Positions 15,275-23,499 of a DNA stretch of 64,000 nt are shown in pieces. This DNA is from Polyangiaceae bacterium (GTDB lineage Bacteria > Myxococcota_A > Polyangia > Polyangiales > Polyangiaceae). Under the pieces are notes generated by a model. The model worked only from the letters and a program-made list of their open reading frames with translations. It made no database searches and had not been told where the DNA came from. The position numbers and the translations under genes were made by a program. Position 1 is the stretch's first letter. Every line of letters starts with the position of its first letter. The stretch covers positions 1,426,001-1,490,000 of the forward strand of contig JACKEA010000001.1 in NCBI GenBank assembly GCA_020633235.1, read 5' to 3'.

Positions 15275-17887
15275 GTGCGACACCGCGGCATCATAGACGT
15301 TCGCGCGGGAGAGGGACGCTCCGCCGCGGTCGCGTTCCTCTCGCTCTTCATCTTCATGACCGGCCACGGCGTGTTGGAGACGGCGCGGGACGCGCTGTTC
15401 CTGTCGCGTCTGCCGGCGACGCGGCTGCCGTGGGTCTACTTCACCATGGCCGTGGCTGGGCTAGGGGCGGTTTGGCTCGTGCGCCGATCGTCGCGCCGAT
15501 CCGGCGCCCAGTTGGTCACTAGCCTCGCCATCGCCGCCACTGGCAGTGCGCTCTTGGCGCTGGCCGCTCGCGGGGCAAGCGCCCTCGTCCCGTACGTCGT
15601 GTACGTCTGGGTCGGTGTCGTGGCGACCGTCGTTAGCGTTCTATTCTGGCAGTGGCTCGGCGACCGCTTCACTGTCGAACAAGCCAAGCGTCTGTTCGCT
15701 CCCATCGGTGCGGGAGGCATGCTGGGCGTGGCGCTCGGATCGCTGTTGGCCGCTTGGTTGGCGACGCGGCTGTCCTCACCGGGGTTGATCGCGGTCGGAG
15801 CCGCGTTCCTGATGGGCGCCGCGATCCCAGCCCTCGCCATGCGGAAGAACGACCAGGGCGGCGAACGGACGAGGACTGCTCTCGTCGCGCCATACCGCAT
15901 CATGGCCAATGAGCCTCACGCGCGACGCCTGCTGTACCTCTCGCTGGCCGCCAGCGTTACCCTGACGCTCGCCGACTACCTGTTCAAGAGCATGGTGGCC
16001 ACGTTCGTGGGGCGCGAGCAACTGGCAACCTTCTTCGGAGGGTTCTACGGCACCGTGAACTTCTTTGGGCTGGTGCTGCAGGTCGGCGCAACCGCTTGGA
16101 TCCTCCGCCGCGTGGGTCCGGTTCGGGGCCTCGCCATCCTTCCGACCGTCGCCGCCATCGCCGCCACGGTGTTCGTCGGGGTGCCCGCGCTGGCAGCAAT
16201 ACTCGTCATCAAAGCGGCAGACGAAGCGCTCCGTCATTCCGTCCAGCGGAGCGCGTTCGAGGTGTTGTTCTTGCCGCTGCCCGGGGGCACGCGTCGCTCG
16301 ATCAAAGGTGTCGTTGAGGTCGTCGGACAGCGCGGTGGACAGGCATTGGCGTCGGCGGCAATTCTGGTCCTGGTAGCGGCGGGGGTGAGCTCTCGCGGAT
16401 TGGCGATCGGGGTAGCACTGCTGGCGTGCCTCTGGTTGGCTGGTCTGTGGGGCGCCACTCGCATCTACTTGGACCTGTTCCGGCGTCGGCTGCGGGCGGG
16501 CGCAAGGTACCTAGCGACCACGCTTCCAGAGCTCAACCTCGGCGCTCTCGAGGTGTTGCTCGCGGCATTGAACAGCATCGAGGAAACGGAAGTCCTCGCG
16601 GCGCTTGCCATTCTACGGGAGCAAGGCAGGGGTGATCTGATCCCACCGCTCTTGATGCACCACCCCGCACGCGCGGTAGCCCTGAGTGCGCTCGACTCTT
16701 TGGCTCACTCGGGCAGGCGCGACATCGAATACATGATGGAACTTCTCCTTGAGAGCGAGGATCCGGCCCGCAGGGTTGCGGCACTGCTTGGGCTCGAGCA
16801 ACTTGCCCCCGAGCGGCGCTCGGTGCAGGCCCACCTGGAGGACAAGGACCCCCGCGTGCGCGCCGCAGCACTCGTGGCGCTCGCTCGCCAACCCGAGCAC
16901 GAACCGCGTGTCGTGCGCCGTGCAGTCGCGATCGCGGCTGGCCCCGACCAGGAGATGAGGTTGGCGTTAGCCCACGCGATCGCGCAGAAGCCGGACGCGC
17001 GATGGGTCGAGGTTCTCGTCTCCCTCGCCAAGCGTGCCGACGATAGCGTGCTCGTGGAGGTGGCGAGAGCGGCGCGGTCGCTCCCGAGCAGAGCGCTCAT
17101 CCCAACGTTGATTGCCATGCTCTCGAACCGCCCTGCGCGCGACGTGGCACGCGAAGCACTGACAGCCAACGGTGACGCCGCGGTCGAGCGACTGAGCCAA
17201 GCGCTGTCCGATCCGCGTGTTGCGCTCGCCGTGAAGCGGCATATCCCGCGCACCCTTGCCCGCTTCAGCTCCAAAGAGGCAGTGCGCATCCTGACCGAAC
17301 GCTTGGCCGAGGAGCAAGACGGCATGGTGCGCTACAAGATCCTTCGCGCTCTTGGGGCGATGCGCGGCAGGAACTCGAGCCTTCAACTGGATAAAGAGCA
17401 ATTCGAAAATCTCGCACGGGCTACCCTCGCGCGTGCGGCGGAACTGATGCGGCAACGGGTCGCTCTTGAACGTAATGACCTGGAGGGGGCTCCCAGCGGC
17501 GAAGCGCTGATCGCACTTCTGCGCGAGAAACAGCAGCAAGCGATGGAGCGCTTGTTCCGATTGCTGGGGCTAATGGAGTCCTCTCAAGATCTCCACTTAC
17601 TCTACGAAGGCTTGCGTCGGTCCAGCCCGAAGTCACGAGCTGCTAGCCGCGAAATTCTGGCGCACACGATTGACCGCGGGCTACGCGACACGCTGCTCGT
17701 GTTGGTGGATGATCTGGAGGACGAAGAGAAGCTGTCCCGATTGCAGGTTGGCGCCGAGGTTCCATCCTTGGCCGGTGCGCTGGAGCAACTACGAGCAGAT
17801 CGAAGCGAGGCCGTGCGGCTCTTCGCTGATCGTCGCCTGAGCGAGCTGGAAGCGGCTGGACAGGAGTCACCCGTTGCCATCGCCTGA
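15275..17887 (+). CDS. ATP/ADP-carrier-like membrane protein with C-terminal HEAT repeats
   Basis: 870 residues. The first ~410 contain about twelve hydrophobic segments with ETARDALFLSRLP and DRFTVEQAKRLFAPIGAG, the pattern of TlcC-like NTP/NDP transporters and related MFS proteins. From about 420 to 855 the chain is all-helical with HEAT-like repeats (for example MELLLESEDPARRVAALLGL; LEDKDPRVRAAALVALARQ; LSQALSDPRVALAVKRHI). The GTG at 15275 lies 16 bp after the ATPase stop, so it may belong to the exporter operon. The membrane part may have lost transport and act as an anchor. The start has only a weak ribosome site. Confidence 0.8.
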   Translation: MRHRGIIDVRAGEGRSAAVAFLSLFIFMTGHGVLETARDALFLSRLPATRLPWVYFTMAVAGLGAVWLVRRSSRRSGAQLVTSLAIAATGSALLALAARGASALVPYVVYVWVGVVATVVSVLFWQWLGDRFTVEQAKRLFAPIGAGGMLGVALGSLLAAWLATRLSSPGLIAVGAAFLMGAAIPALAMRKNDQGGERTRTALVAPYRIMANEPHARRLLYLSLAASVTLTLADYLFKSMVATFVGREQLATFFGGFYGTVNFFGLVLQVGATAWILRRVGPVRGLAILPTVAAIAATVFVGVPALAAILVIKAADEALRHSVQRSAFEVLFLPLPGGTRRSIKGVVEVVGQRGGQALASAAILVLVAAGVSSRGLAIGVALLACLWLAGLWGATRIYLDLFRRRLRAGARYLATTLPELNLGALEVLLAALNSIEETEVLAALAILREQGRGDLIPPLLMHHPARAVALSALDSLAHSGRRDIEYMMELLLESEDPARRVAALLGLEQLAPERRSVQAHLEDKDPRVRAAALVALARQPEHEPRVVRRAVAIAAGPDQEMRLALAHAIAQKPDARWVEVLVSLAKRADDSVLVEVARAARSLPSRALIPTLIAMLSNRPARDVAREALTANGDAAVERLSQALSDPRVALAVKRHIPRTLARFSSKEAVRILTERLAEEQDGMVRYKILRALGAMRGRNSSLQLDKEQFENLARATLARAAELMRQRVALERNDLEGAPSGEALIALLREKQQQAMERLFRLLGLMESSQDLHLLYEGLRRSSPKSRAASREILAHTIDRGLRDTLLVLVDDLEDEEKLSRLQVGAEVPSLAGALEQLRADRSEAVRLFADRRLSELEAAGQESPVAIA

Positions 17888-18764
17888 TGAACAGGGTGTG
17901 ATCACCCGGCGGCTGCTGGTGCTTCAGCAAATCGCCTTCTTCTCAGAGCTCGCGCCGTCGGTGCTGGTTTCCCTAGCCGAGCGTGCGAGGGAGGTATCCG
18001 TGAGCCGTGGCCAGATCGCTCCGCCACCTTCACCAGGAGCGATCCGCTTCTTTCCGGACGGCACGTTGCGGCGGGGCGCGGCGGGCGCGCGCGGATTCGC
18101 CGTTCTTGCGCCAGACCTCGTGCCCTGGCTTGCGAGCGCAAGATTCGACGGCGTCGTGCGTGCGCGGTCGGATGGGTTGGCTCTCGAGGTTCCCGCTGCC
18201 GACCTGTCGGCGGCGCTCGAAGACGAGTTCTCACTGTACCTCGCCGTCGCCAGCGCGACGGCTCGTGAGATCATTGAAACCCGAACTCGAGCAACGCCCG
18301 CTTCGGCGCCGGAGGCTTTCAGCAGGGCTTTTGAACGCGACTCGCGACCCCTCACGATGATCGACCGGGTGCTGTTTCTGCGCGACACGCTACCGTTCGC
18401 GCGTGCTCACATCGGTGCCCTGGTACAACTCGCGCGGGACGCGACGGAGCTGCGCTGTGGCGAGGGTTTCGAGCTGTGGCAAGAGGGCAGTCCTGCCGAC
18501 AACGCCTTGTTCGTGCTGCGCGGCGGCGTTCGCGCCAAGATCGGAGGTCGCGATGCATTCACGCTCGGGCCCGGCACTGCGCTGGGCGGACTCGACGTTC
18601 TTGGGCACCACCCGCGGTGGTTTACGGCGACGGCGGCGGGACCACTGCTCGCCTTGGTCCTTCCGGTGGAGCGATTCATCGACGTTCTCGAGGACCGCCA
18701 CGAGCTGGCTCGCGACGTCCTGCGGGCGCTTGCTCGAATGTTGCTCTCGACCTGGTCGGAGTAG
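17874..18764 (+). CDS. cyclic-nucleotide-binding-domain protein
   Basis: 296 residues. The C-terminal part (about 195-290) is a CNB-type beta roll: CGEGFELWQEGSPADNALFV, then GPGTALGGLDVLG, then a closing helix. The N-terminal half looks like a second, degenerate CNB roll beginning QQIAFFSELAPSVLVSLAER. No DNA-binding or catalytic domain is present. The TTG at 17874 has AGGAG seven bases upstream and overlaps the previous gene by 14 bp, so the two are co-translated. It probably senses a ligand for, or regulates, the HEAT-repeat membrane protein (inference). Confidence 0.8.
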   Translation: MPSPDEQGVITRRLLVLQQIAFFSELAPSVLVSLAERAREVSVSRGQIAPPPSPGAIRFFPDGTLRRGAAGARGFAVLAPDLVPWLASARFDGVVRARSDGLALEVPAADLSAALEDEFSLYLAVASATAREIIETRTRATPASAPEAFSRAFERDSRPLTMIDRVLFLRDTLPFARAHIGALVQLARDATELRCGEGFELWQEGSPADNALFVLRGGVRAKIGGRDAFTLGPGTALGGLDVLGHHPRWFTATAAGPLLALVLPVERFIDVLEDRHELARDVLRALARMLLSTWSE

Positions 18765-18790
18765 TTGCCAGAGCTCGCGCGCCTGGATCG

Positions 18791-19489
18791 TCACTCGGCC
18801 CGGCGTTCGCAGGCGTGGCGTGCTAGGCGCAACGTGACGACCGCCGCCCACAGGCTCGCTGCGCCGATGCCCGCAACCACAGCCAAGGTGACTGGCGCCA
18901 AAATCGGCAGCCACGTGAACTCGACGTTCCCCAGCAGCAAAGCTACGACGAGCAGGACTACGCGCTCAGGACGGCGCATGAAGAGCGGGGGAAGCGATAT
19001 GTCCAGGGCCTCGGCGCGCGCTCGGACGTAGCTCACGGAGAAGACACCGATCATGGCTGCAGCGGGTACGGCTGCAGCAGGTCCAGTTCCGGTGTACACC
19101 ACGACCAGTCCGAGTAAGGGGAGTCCGTCGGCGATGCGGTCTACGGTCGAGTCCAGTAGCGCTCCGAAGGGGCCCGCCGTTGCACCCGCCCGCGCAACTA
19201 TGCCGTCGAGCAAGTCGCACGCGCCGCTCGCGATCAGGAGCACAGCTGACACCTGGAACCAACCCTGTGTCACCGCCACGGCCGCAGCGGCGGCGAACAC
19301 CAGCGACGTGAGGGTCAGCAGATGGGCGGAGACCCCTGCCTTGGCCAGGCGCGCGCCGAGGTGCACGGCGCTGATGTACACGCCACGGACGACGGGGCAA
19401 TGCCGCCACGGCGTCCCCGCGAGGCGCGTGGCGCCTATGGCGGAGGCCGACCATGTCGACGCGGTTGCTTGCGATGCGGCGGATGCCAT
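18791..19489 (-). CDS. CDP-alcohol phosphatidyltransferase family protein
   Basis: 232 residues with five to six hydrophobic segments. The full family motif DG-x2-AR-x8-G-x3-D-x3-D is present at D95-D117 (DLLDGIVAR, then GALLDSTVD). The enzyme transfers an alcohol head group onto CDP-diacylglycerol, or the reverse phosphoryl chemistry, in the membrane. The ATG at 19489 is chosen because GGAGG lies six bases upstream. An operator nearly identical to that of the exporter operon lies about 50 bp upstream (19536-19554), suggesting control by the same TetR. It converges with the CNB gene. Confidence 0.92.
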   Translation of the reverse strand: MASAASQATASTWSASAIGATRLAGTPWRHCPVVRGVYISAVHLGARLAKAGVSAHLLTLTSLVFAAAAAVAVTQGWFQVSAVLLIASGACDLLDGIVARAGATAGPFGALLDSTVDRIADGLPLLGLVVVYTGTGPAAAVPAAAMIGVFSVSYVRARAEALDISLPPLFMRRPERVVLLVVALLLGNVEFTWLPILAPVTLAVVAGIGAASLWAAVVTLRLARHACERRAE

Positions 19490-19535
19490 CGTGACCTCCA
19501 TCAACTGGCTCGCGGGCAAAGCGCTGCGTGCCTGT

Positions 19536-19554
19536 TGAGTGAATACTTACTAAC
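19536..19554. promoter_or_regulatory. TetR-type operator, copy 2
   Basis: TGAGTGAATACTTACTAAC matches the operator at 11554-11572 at 16 of 19 positions (consensus TGAGTRARTACTYACTAAC) and sits just upstream of the CDP-alcohol phosphatidyltransferase. Two such matches at the two ends of the 11.5-19.5 kb block point to a shared repressor. Confidence 0.65.
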
Positions 19555-20231
19555 GTATCACGGTTGGTCAAGCCAGAATCGCGCTGATCTCCAGGCGGCG
19601 CACACCGGTGCTGCAGCGGGCCGCACGACCCCGACTGCGTGTTTCGGGCCGCGCTGGGCATCAGTGACGGACGGCTAGTGCTGGACGTGAGCATCCGGTT
19701 GGCTGCAAAGTGGCGGGCGCACGCACGCACACAACCGCTGGCACAAGTCGCAGCACGTCAGCAAGAACGACGACGGTTTGGCGACCTTGGAACTGATGAT
19801 TCGAGCGAGCTCGAGATGCTCGTGCTCTGTTTCGGAAGTGGACGCTGCCCGCCCACTGGCGGCCTGTCCGGCGTGAAATCATCGCCACAGAATCCCAGAG
19901 GGCTCCTGGGCACGCCAGCGGGCGCGGCCTGCGATTCGCACCGACGGCTCATGTTTGCCGCCTTGGTCGCCGGCCGGTGATCCGTCAGAGCAGGGCGCGG
20001 CTTGGGCATTCGTGTCGCCGGTCTGGCCTCTCGGGTTGCCCCTGGTGCTTGCTTGCAGCAGCAGGGCCAACCACGACGTGACCCTGCTGCGCGGGCAGTG
20101 GCGGCACGGTAGGCGACGCCAGCGGCGCGGTGGAAAGCGCGCCCGCCATTCCCGTGCGGTGCGACAGCTCATAGGAGTACGCTCACGTTGGGCGGCGACG
20201 GGGCGGGCGCTCCCTGATAGTCTCGTGCCGC
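19555..20231. other. 677-bp region with no supported gene
   Basis: No open frame on either strand shows a plausible start, ribosome site or recognisable domain. The stretch separates the TetR-controlled block from the accessory region. Confidence 0.4.
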
Positions 20232-20774
20232 ATGGCTATCAGACGCAAGACTGTGGCGGAGAGGATCGTTGCTGCGCGCACGGCGGCGGCTGCTCCTGGC
20301 GTCCCAGTGTCGTACATCTCGAACGCGGATGCAGGGTCGTTGGCGACGCCAACGCCCTTCGATGGCGAGTGGGCACACTCCACGAACGTGTACGACGAGA
20401 TCGTCGCCAACGGCTGGAAGCCAGGCCTGGCGAAAAACACCATCTACGGCGCGGCGATCTACCTCTCGCGCAGCAAGTGGGAGCAGAGTCATGCCGCCGT
20501 CTTCAAGTGTGTCTTGAATCTCGATGCCGGTGAGGTCATGAGTGAGTTCGCCTCCGAAAGCGGCACGGGCGACACTCAAGATCACGTGCTGTGGCATATC
20601 CGAGAGCACGGGGGCATCATCGTCGGTCGTAACGCAAGCGTCGGTTCGTCCACACAGAACCAGCGCATCACGTCCTACTTCAGCAGCCGGGGCATCCGGG
20701 CGATTCACTTTCGGGAGCACGGCACGCCCGTGGTGGCGGTCTACGATCCGTCATGCCTTCTCGTTCTCAAGTGA
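20232..20774 (+). CDS. orphan protein with possible ADP-ribosyltransferase-like fold
   Basis: 180 residues, no signal peptide or membrane segment. The segment YDEIVANGWKPGLAKNTIYG followed by AAIYLSRSKWEQSHAAVF resembles the ART/PARP pattern, in which a helix, a glycine-rich turn and a GxYxS strand surround the NAD site. VLNLDAGEVMSE and GIRAIHFREHGTPVVAVYDP also fit that family's strand order. No catalytic triad can be assigned with certainty. It has no close neighbours. The start has no strong ribosome site. The ART assignment is tentative; the reading frame itself is convincing. Confidence 0.55.
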   Translation: MAIRRKTVAERIVAARTAAAAPGVPVSYISNADAGSLATPTPFDGEWAHSTNVYDEIVANGWKPGLAKNTIYGAAIYLSRSKWEQSHAAVFKCVLNLDAGEVMSEFASESGTGDTQDHVLWHIREHGGIIVGRNASVGSSTQNQRITSYFSSRGIRAIHFREHGTPVVAVYDPSCLLVLK

Positions 20775-21076
20775 GTGTGTGACCGTGTGACACTCTGCGG
20801 CGGCAAGGGCGACGTTTGGCGGCGCTCGCCGCCCCGTTCTGCCGCTTGCGCATGCTTGACTCCACATCCGCCGGCCGCGGGTTGCGGTTCGCGGTTCCGT
20901 GCCGTCTAACCCTCCATTCCCGGAAGCGACTCCAAGGGAGGTCACACGGACGTCATCCCCGCGACGACTTTCGATGATGTGGATGCTGGAGCCCAGGGCG
21001 CGCCGCTCCCTCCACGTCGCCGTCGCGAGCTACGCCCCCCGACGCGAATGCGGTTTCAACGCCCCGGCAATTGCGC
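20775..21076. other. 302-bp intergenic region, nothing recognised
   Basis: Between the ART-like gene and the 3' end of the cysteine-rich lipoprotein gene. No supported gene, hairpin terminator or repeat was seen. Confidence 0.4.
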
Positions 21077-21781
21077 CTACCGCGGCCCGCAGTCCGTGCA
21101 GTCGGTCCCCAGCGCGCACAGCGAATACGACGCGCCCGGCCCGCCGTCGTCGCAGGTGCCGTCCGAAGAGTACGTGCACGTGTCGGTGCAGGAGCTCGGA
21201 ATGACGGAGATGGACAGCGGGATCCCGAAGGAAGCGTCCACGCAGGAGTCCACGGCCGAGCAGCCCTTCGACGTGCAAGCCTGGGCCGCCAGCAGCGTGG
21301 CGTCCGAGAAGAATTTCACTGTGCCCAGACAGGTGGCCTTGTCGAACTGCTTGGAGCAGTTGAGCGTGCTCTGTTCGTAGCTATCGCAGAACGCGAGCCC
21401 GGCGGAGCTTGGGGCCAGGGCGGCAGTTGCCTGCTTCGAGCAGTCGTCGACCGCCGAACCTGCGAGCACGGTCACGCAGTCCTTTCCCAGGAAGCAGCTG
21501 GTCAGAAACTGGAGGTACTCCGGTCGGTACTTCGGCCCCAGAGCGGCGTTCTGGTTGTTGCACTGCGCCGCGCACGTCTGGGTGTCTCTCGAGTTGTCGC
21601 ACTCGTGGACCCGTGCGCACGTGCTCGAGCAGTACTCCCCGATCGTGCCGCTGGCTCCGCCGCCGCCGGTGCCGCCCCCACCTCCGTCCGTCCCCCCGCT
21701 CCCCGCCACGCCGCCGCCACCTCCGCCACCAGAGCACCCGAGCAAGGCCACGCTCAGTGCCACGATCCAGCGCTCGAACAT
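21077..21781 (-). CDS. Gly-rich, cysteine-rich lipoprotein
   Basis: 234 residues from the ATG at 21781, which has GGAGG upstream. The signal peptide ends in VALLGC with a lipidated cysteine near residue 16. A long glycine-rich linker follows, then a domain with about eighteen cysteines in Cx3-12C spacing (EYCSSTCARVHECD; CAAQC; CTDTC; DCTDCG). This layout is common among exported myxobacterial proteins of unknown function; disulfide-stabilised surface modules are likely. Confidence 0.8.
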   Translation of the reverse strand: MFERWIVALSVALLGCSGGGGGGGVAGSGGTDGGGGGTGGGGASGTIGEYCSSTCARVHECDNSRDTQTCAAQCNNQNAALGPKYRPEYLQFLTSCFLGKDCVTVLAGSAVDDCSKQATAALAPSSAGLAFCDSYEQSTLNCSKQFDKATCLGTVKFFSDATLLAAQACTSKGCSAVDSCVDASFGIPLSISVIPSSCTDTCTYSSDGTCDDGGPGASYSLCALGTDCTDCGPR

Positions 21782-21815
21782 CTCTCTTCCTCCTTCGTAC
21801 CGGGACCCCTTCTCG

Positions 21816-21863
21816 ACTACCACAGATCGTGGTAGTAACCAGCGCCAATATAGGAACTATTGG
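21816..21863. promoter_or_regulatory. two inverted repeats between the lipoprotein and XRE regulator genes
   Basis: ACTACCAC-AGATC-GTGGTAGT (21816-21836) has perfect 8-bp arms. CCAATA-TAGGAAC-TATTGG (21845-21863) has perfect 6-bp arms. Both lie in the divergent promoter region and are candidate operators, the simplest ligand being the adjacent XRE-type regulator. Confidence 0.55.
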
Positions 21864-21891
21864 TGGCTGTCCGCGGCAGCTCGCCACCGGC

Positions 21892-22281
21892 ATGAGTGCG
21901 CCAATGGCGCGAGACCGCGGCACGCTGGTGCGACGAGTGGGCAGCCGGATCCGAGAGCTGCGCGAAGCACGCAACCTCACCCAGGAAGAGCTCGGCGTGC
22001 GGGCCGGCTACACCGCCAAGTACGTGTCCGAGATTGAGCGCGGACTGCGTGATCCTCCGCTAAGCACGCTCGATCGCTTGGCCAGCAACGGACTGGCCTG
22101 CCAGGTGCAGGATCTCCTCGGCCCAGGCGTTCGGGCCAATCCTGCGCGCGCTAGGCCTCCGGTCGCGTGGCCTCGTGCTGTCCGCAAAATCGCCGACGAG
22201 CTCGCGGCGCTGCCACCGAGCACCCGGACTCGCGTCGTCGCTGTCATCCGAGCGGTGATGGCGCTGGCGCGGGGCATGTAG
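21892..22281 (+). CDS. XRE-family helix-turn-helix regulator
   Basis: 129 residues with an N-terminal XRE helix-turn-helix at about 14-70 (IRELREARNLTQEELGVRAG, then TAKYVSEIERGLRDPPLSTL). The C-terminal part is a short helical tail. The start may be the ATG at 21892 or 21904; neither has a clear ribosome site, so leaderless translation is possible. It is divergent from the cysteine-rich lipoprotein and probably regulates it or itself. Confidence 0.85.
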   Translation: MSAPMARDRGTLVRRVGSRIRELREARNLTQEELGVRAGYTAKYVSEIERGLRDPPLSTLDRLASNGLACQVQDLLGPGVRANPARARPPVAWPRAVRKIADELAALPPSTRTRVVAVIRAVMALARGM

Positions 22282-22438
22282 CCGAGACCCATCAATTGCG
22301 AGCTTGGTGTGCGCTTGAAGGGGTTGGGGTAGGGGGTCTGTTGGCTTGGCGCGAGCACGTACGGTGCGACCGAAGTCGGCGCGAGCGAAAAGGCTGGCGA
22401 CGCTGGGCGCTCGGCTGCCGCCTCTACGAACCGCACAC

Positions 22439-22879
22439 ATGACCGTTTGTGTGGACGCATTCATCAGGAACCGGGACGGACACATCGTGCTGCCCGAACG
22501 GCCAGGGGGCGGCAGCCAGTTGTGGCGTTCGCGGCGTTTCACATCCACGCGACGCATGAGGTGCAGCTGCCCGCGCGCCGCTGGTCTTCCCTCACGTTTA
22601 TCGCGGGGTGACGGCGCGCACGAACGCCATGCGATCGAGAAGGACTGGAACGATCCGGAGGTCCTCATTCTGGACTTCGCCGGTGTTCGAATTGCATCGG
22701 TCTCGTTCTTCGACGAAGCCTTGGGGCTGACGGCGCCGAAGCACGATCTAGGAATCCTGATGCTCCATGTGAAGGTCGAGAACGTCGACCCCGCTGACCG
22801 CACGTTGTTGAACCGGATTGTCCTGGCGAGAGCAAGAGAGCGAGGCTTCGGCGGCGAGGAAGACGCGGACGTTCGTTGA
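22439..22879 (+). CDS. STAS-like (DUF4325-type) protein
   Basis: 146 residues from the ATG at 22439. The C-terminal half (about 75-140) reads EVLILDFAGVRIASVSFFDE and LGILMLHVKVENVDPADRTL, the pattern of STAS-like DUF4325 domains that accompany histidine-kinase-like ATPases. The N-terminal part (MTVCVDAFIRNRDGHIVLPE) is plausible, but the middle is Arg/Ser-rich and may reflect an in-frame alteration. No partner ATPase gene is adjacent, so it may be a remnant of a two-gene module. Confidence 0.5.
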   Translation: MTVCVDAFIRNRDGHIVLPERPGGGSQLWRSRRFTSTRRMRCSCPRAAGLPSRLSRGDGAHERHAIEKDWNDPEVLILDFAGVRIASVSFFDEALGLTAPKHDLGILMLHVKVENVDPADRTLLNRIVLARARERGFGGEEDADVR

Positions 22880-23053
22880 CCCCGTTGGCCTGGGGACCTG
22901 CCGGGTGGGTTCGGCGTGAGCACGGTGGACGCTGTGCTGTGGAAGTGAGCGACGTTCCCCGAGGTCCGAGGGCGATTGAGCTGCCACGCGAAGCTATCGT
23001 CAGGATCGCGCGAAGGTTAGTCACCGTCATCGCAAATCGCGAGGATCTCCCGA

Positions 23054-23479
23054 TCAGAGACGTACCCTGTCTCGAACCTGCGTGTTGAACGCGAGACTGA
23101 GGGGACGATGCCCCCCGGCGGTCCTTGTGCAACGCGGAAAAGACCTGGTCGGGATGGTCGAACCGTTTGAGGGAGAGGTCCGAGGTGTAGCCGAGAGCTG
23201 CACGTAGCCAATCGAGAGGTTGTGCATCGACAGCGCGATGAGCACGAGTCCCGGTACGGCGCCGTGCACTGTGATGCCCGCATCGGTCGCGTTCTCCCGC
23301 CGGACGGCGGCTTCGTCGGTGGCATTCTCGAGGGATTGCTTCAACGCCGCGCCGTGAGCCGGACGACTCGCCGGCGCGGGGAGCTTCTTCGCCTCGATCT
23401 TGCGGCGATGCGGGGTGTATCTCTCCACCGTCGGGTTACCCGGCACGATGATGTGGCGACGGTTCCGCGGAGATGCCAT
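23054..23479 (-). pseudogene. N-terminal remnant of an S8 (subtilase) peptidase paired with the AAA ATPase
   Basis: The frame starts 20 bp after the AAA ATPase stop. Its first ~75 codons (RRHIIVPGNP; KKLPAPASRPAHGAALKQSL) match the N-terminal region of the large subtilases that usually accompany this AAA family. After residue ~78 the similarity is lost and the frame ends at 141 codons; the D-H-S catalytic domain is missing. It is therefore interpreted as a truncated partner gene. Confidence 0.6.
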
Positions 23480-23499
23480 CGGTCAGCCCCCGTCAGCGG

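Noticed and set aside
22876..23088. 70-codon frame on the + strand after the STAS-like gene
   Set aside because: The start lacks a ribosome site and the frame lies opposite the truncated peptidase; no recognisable fold.
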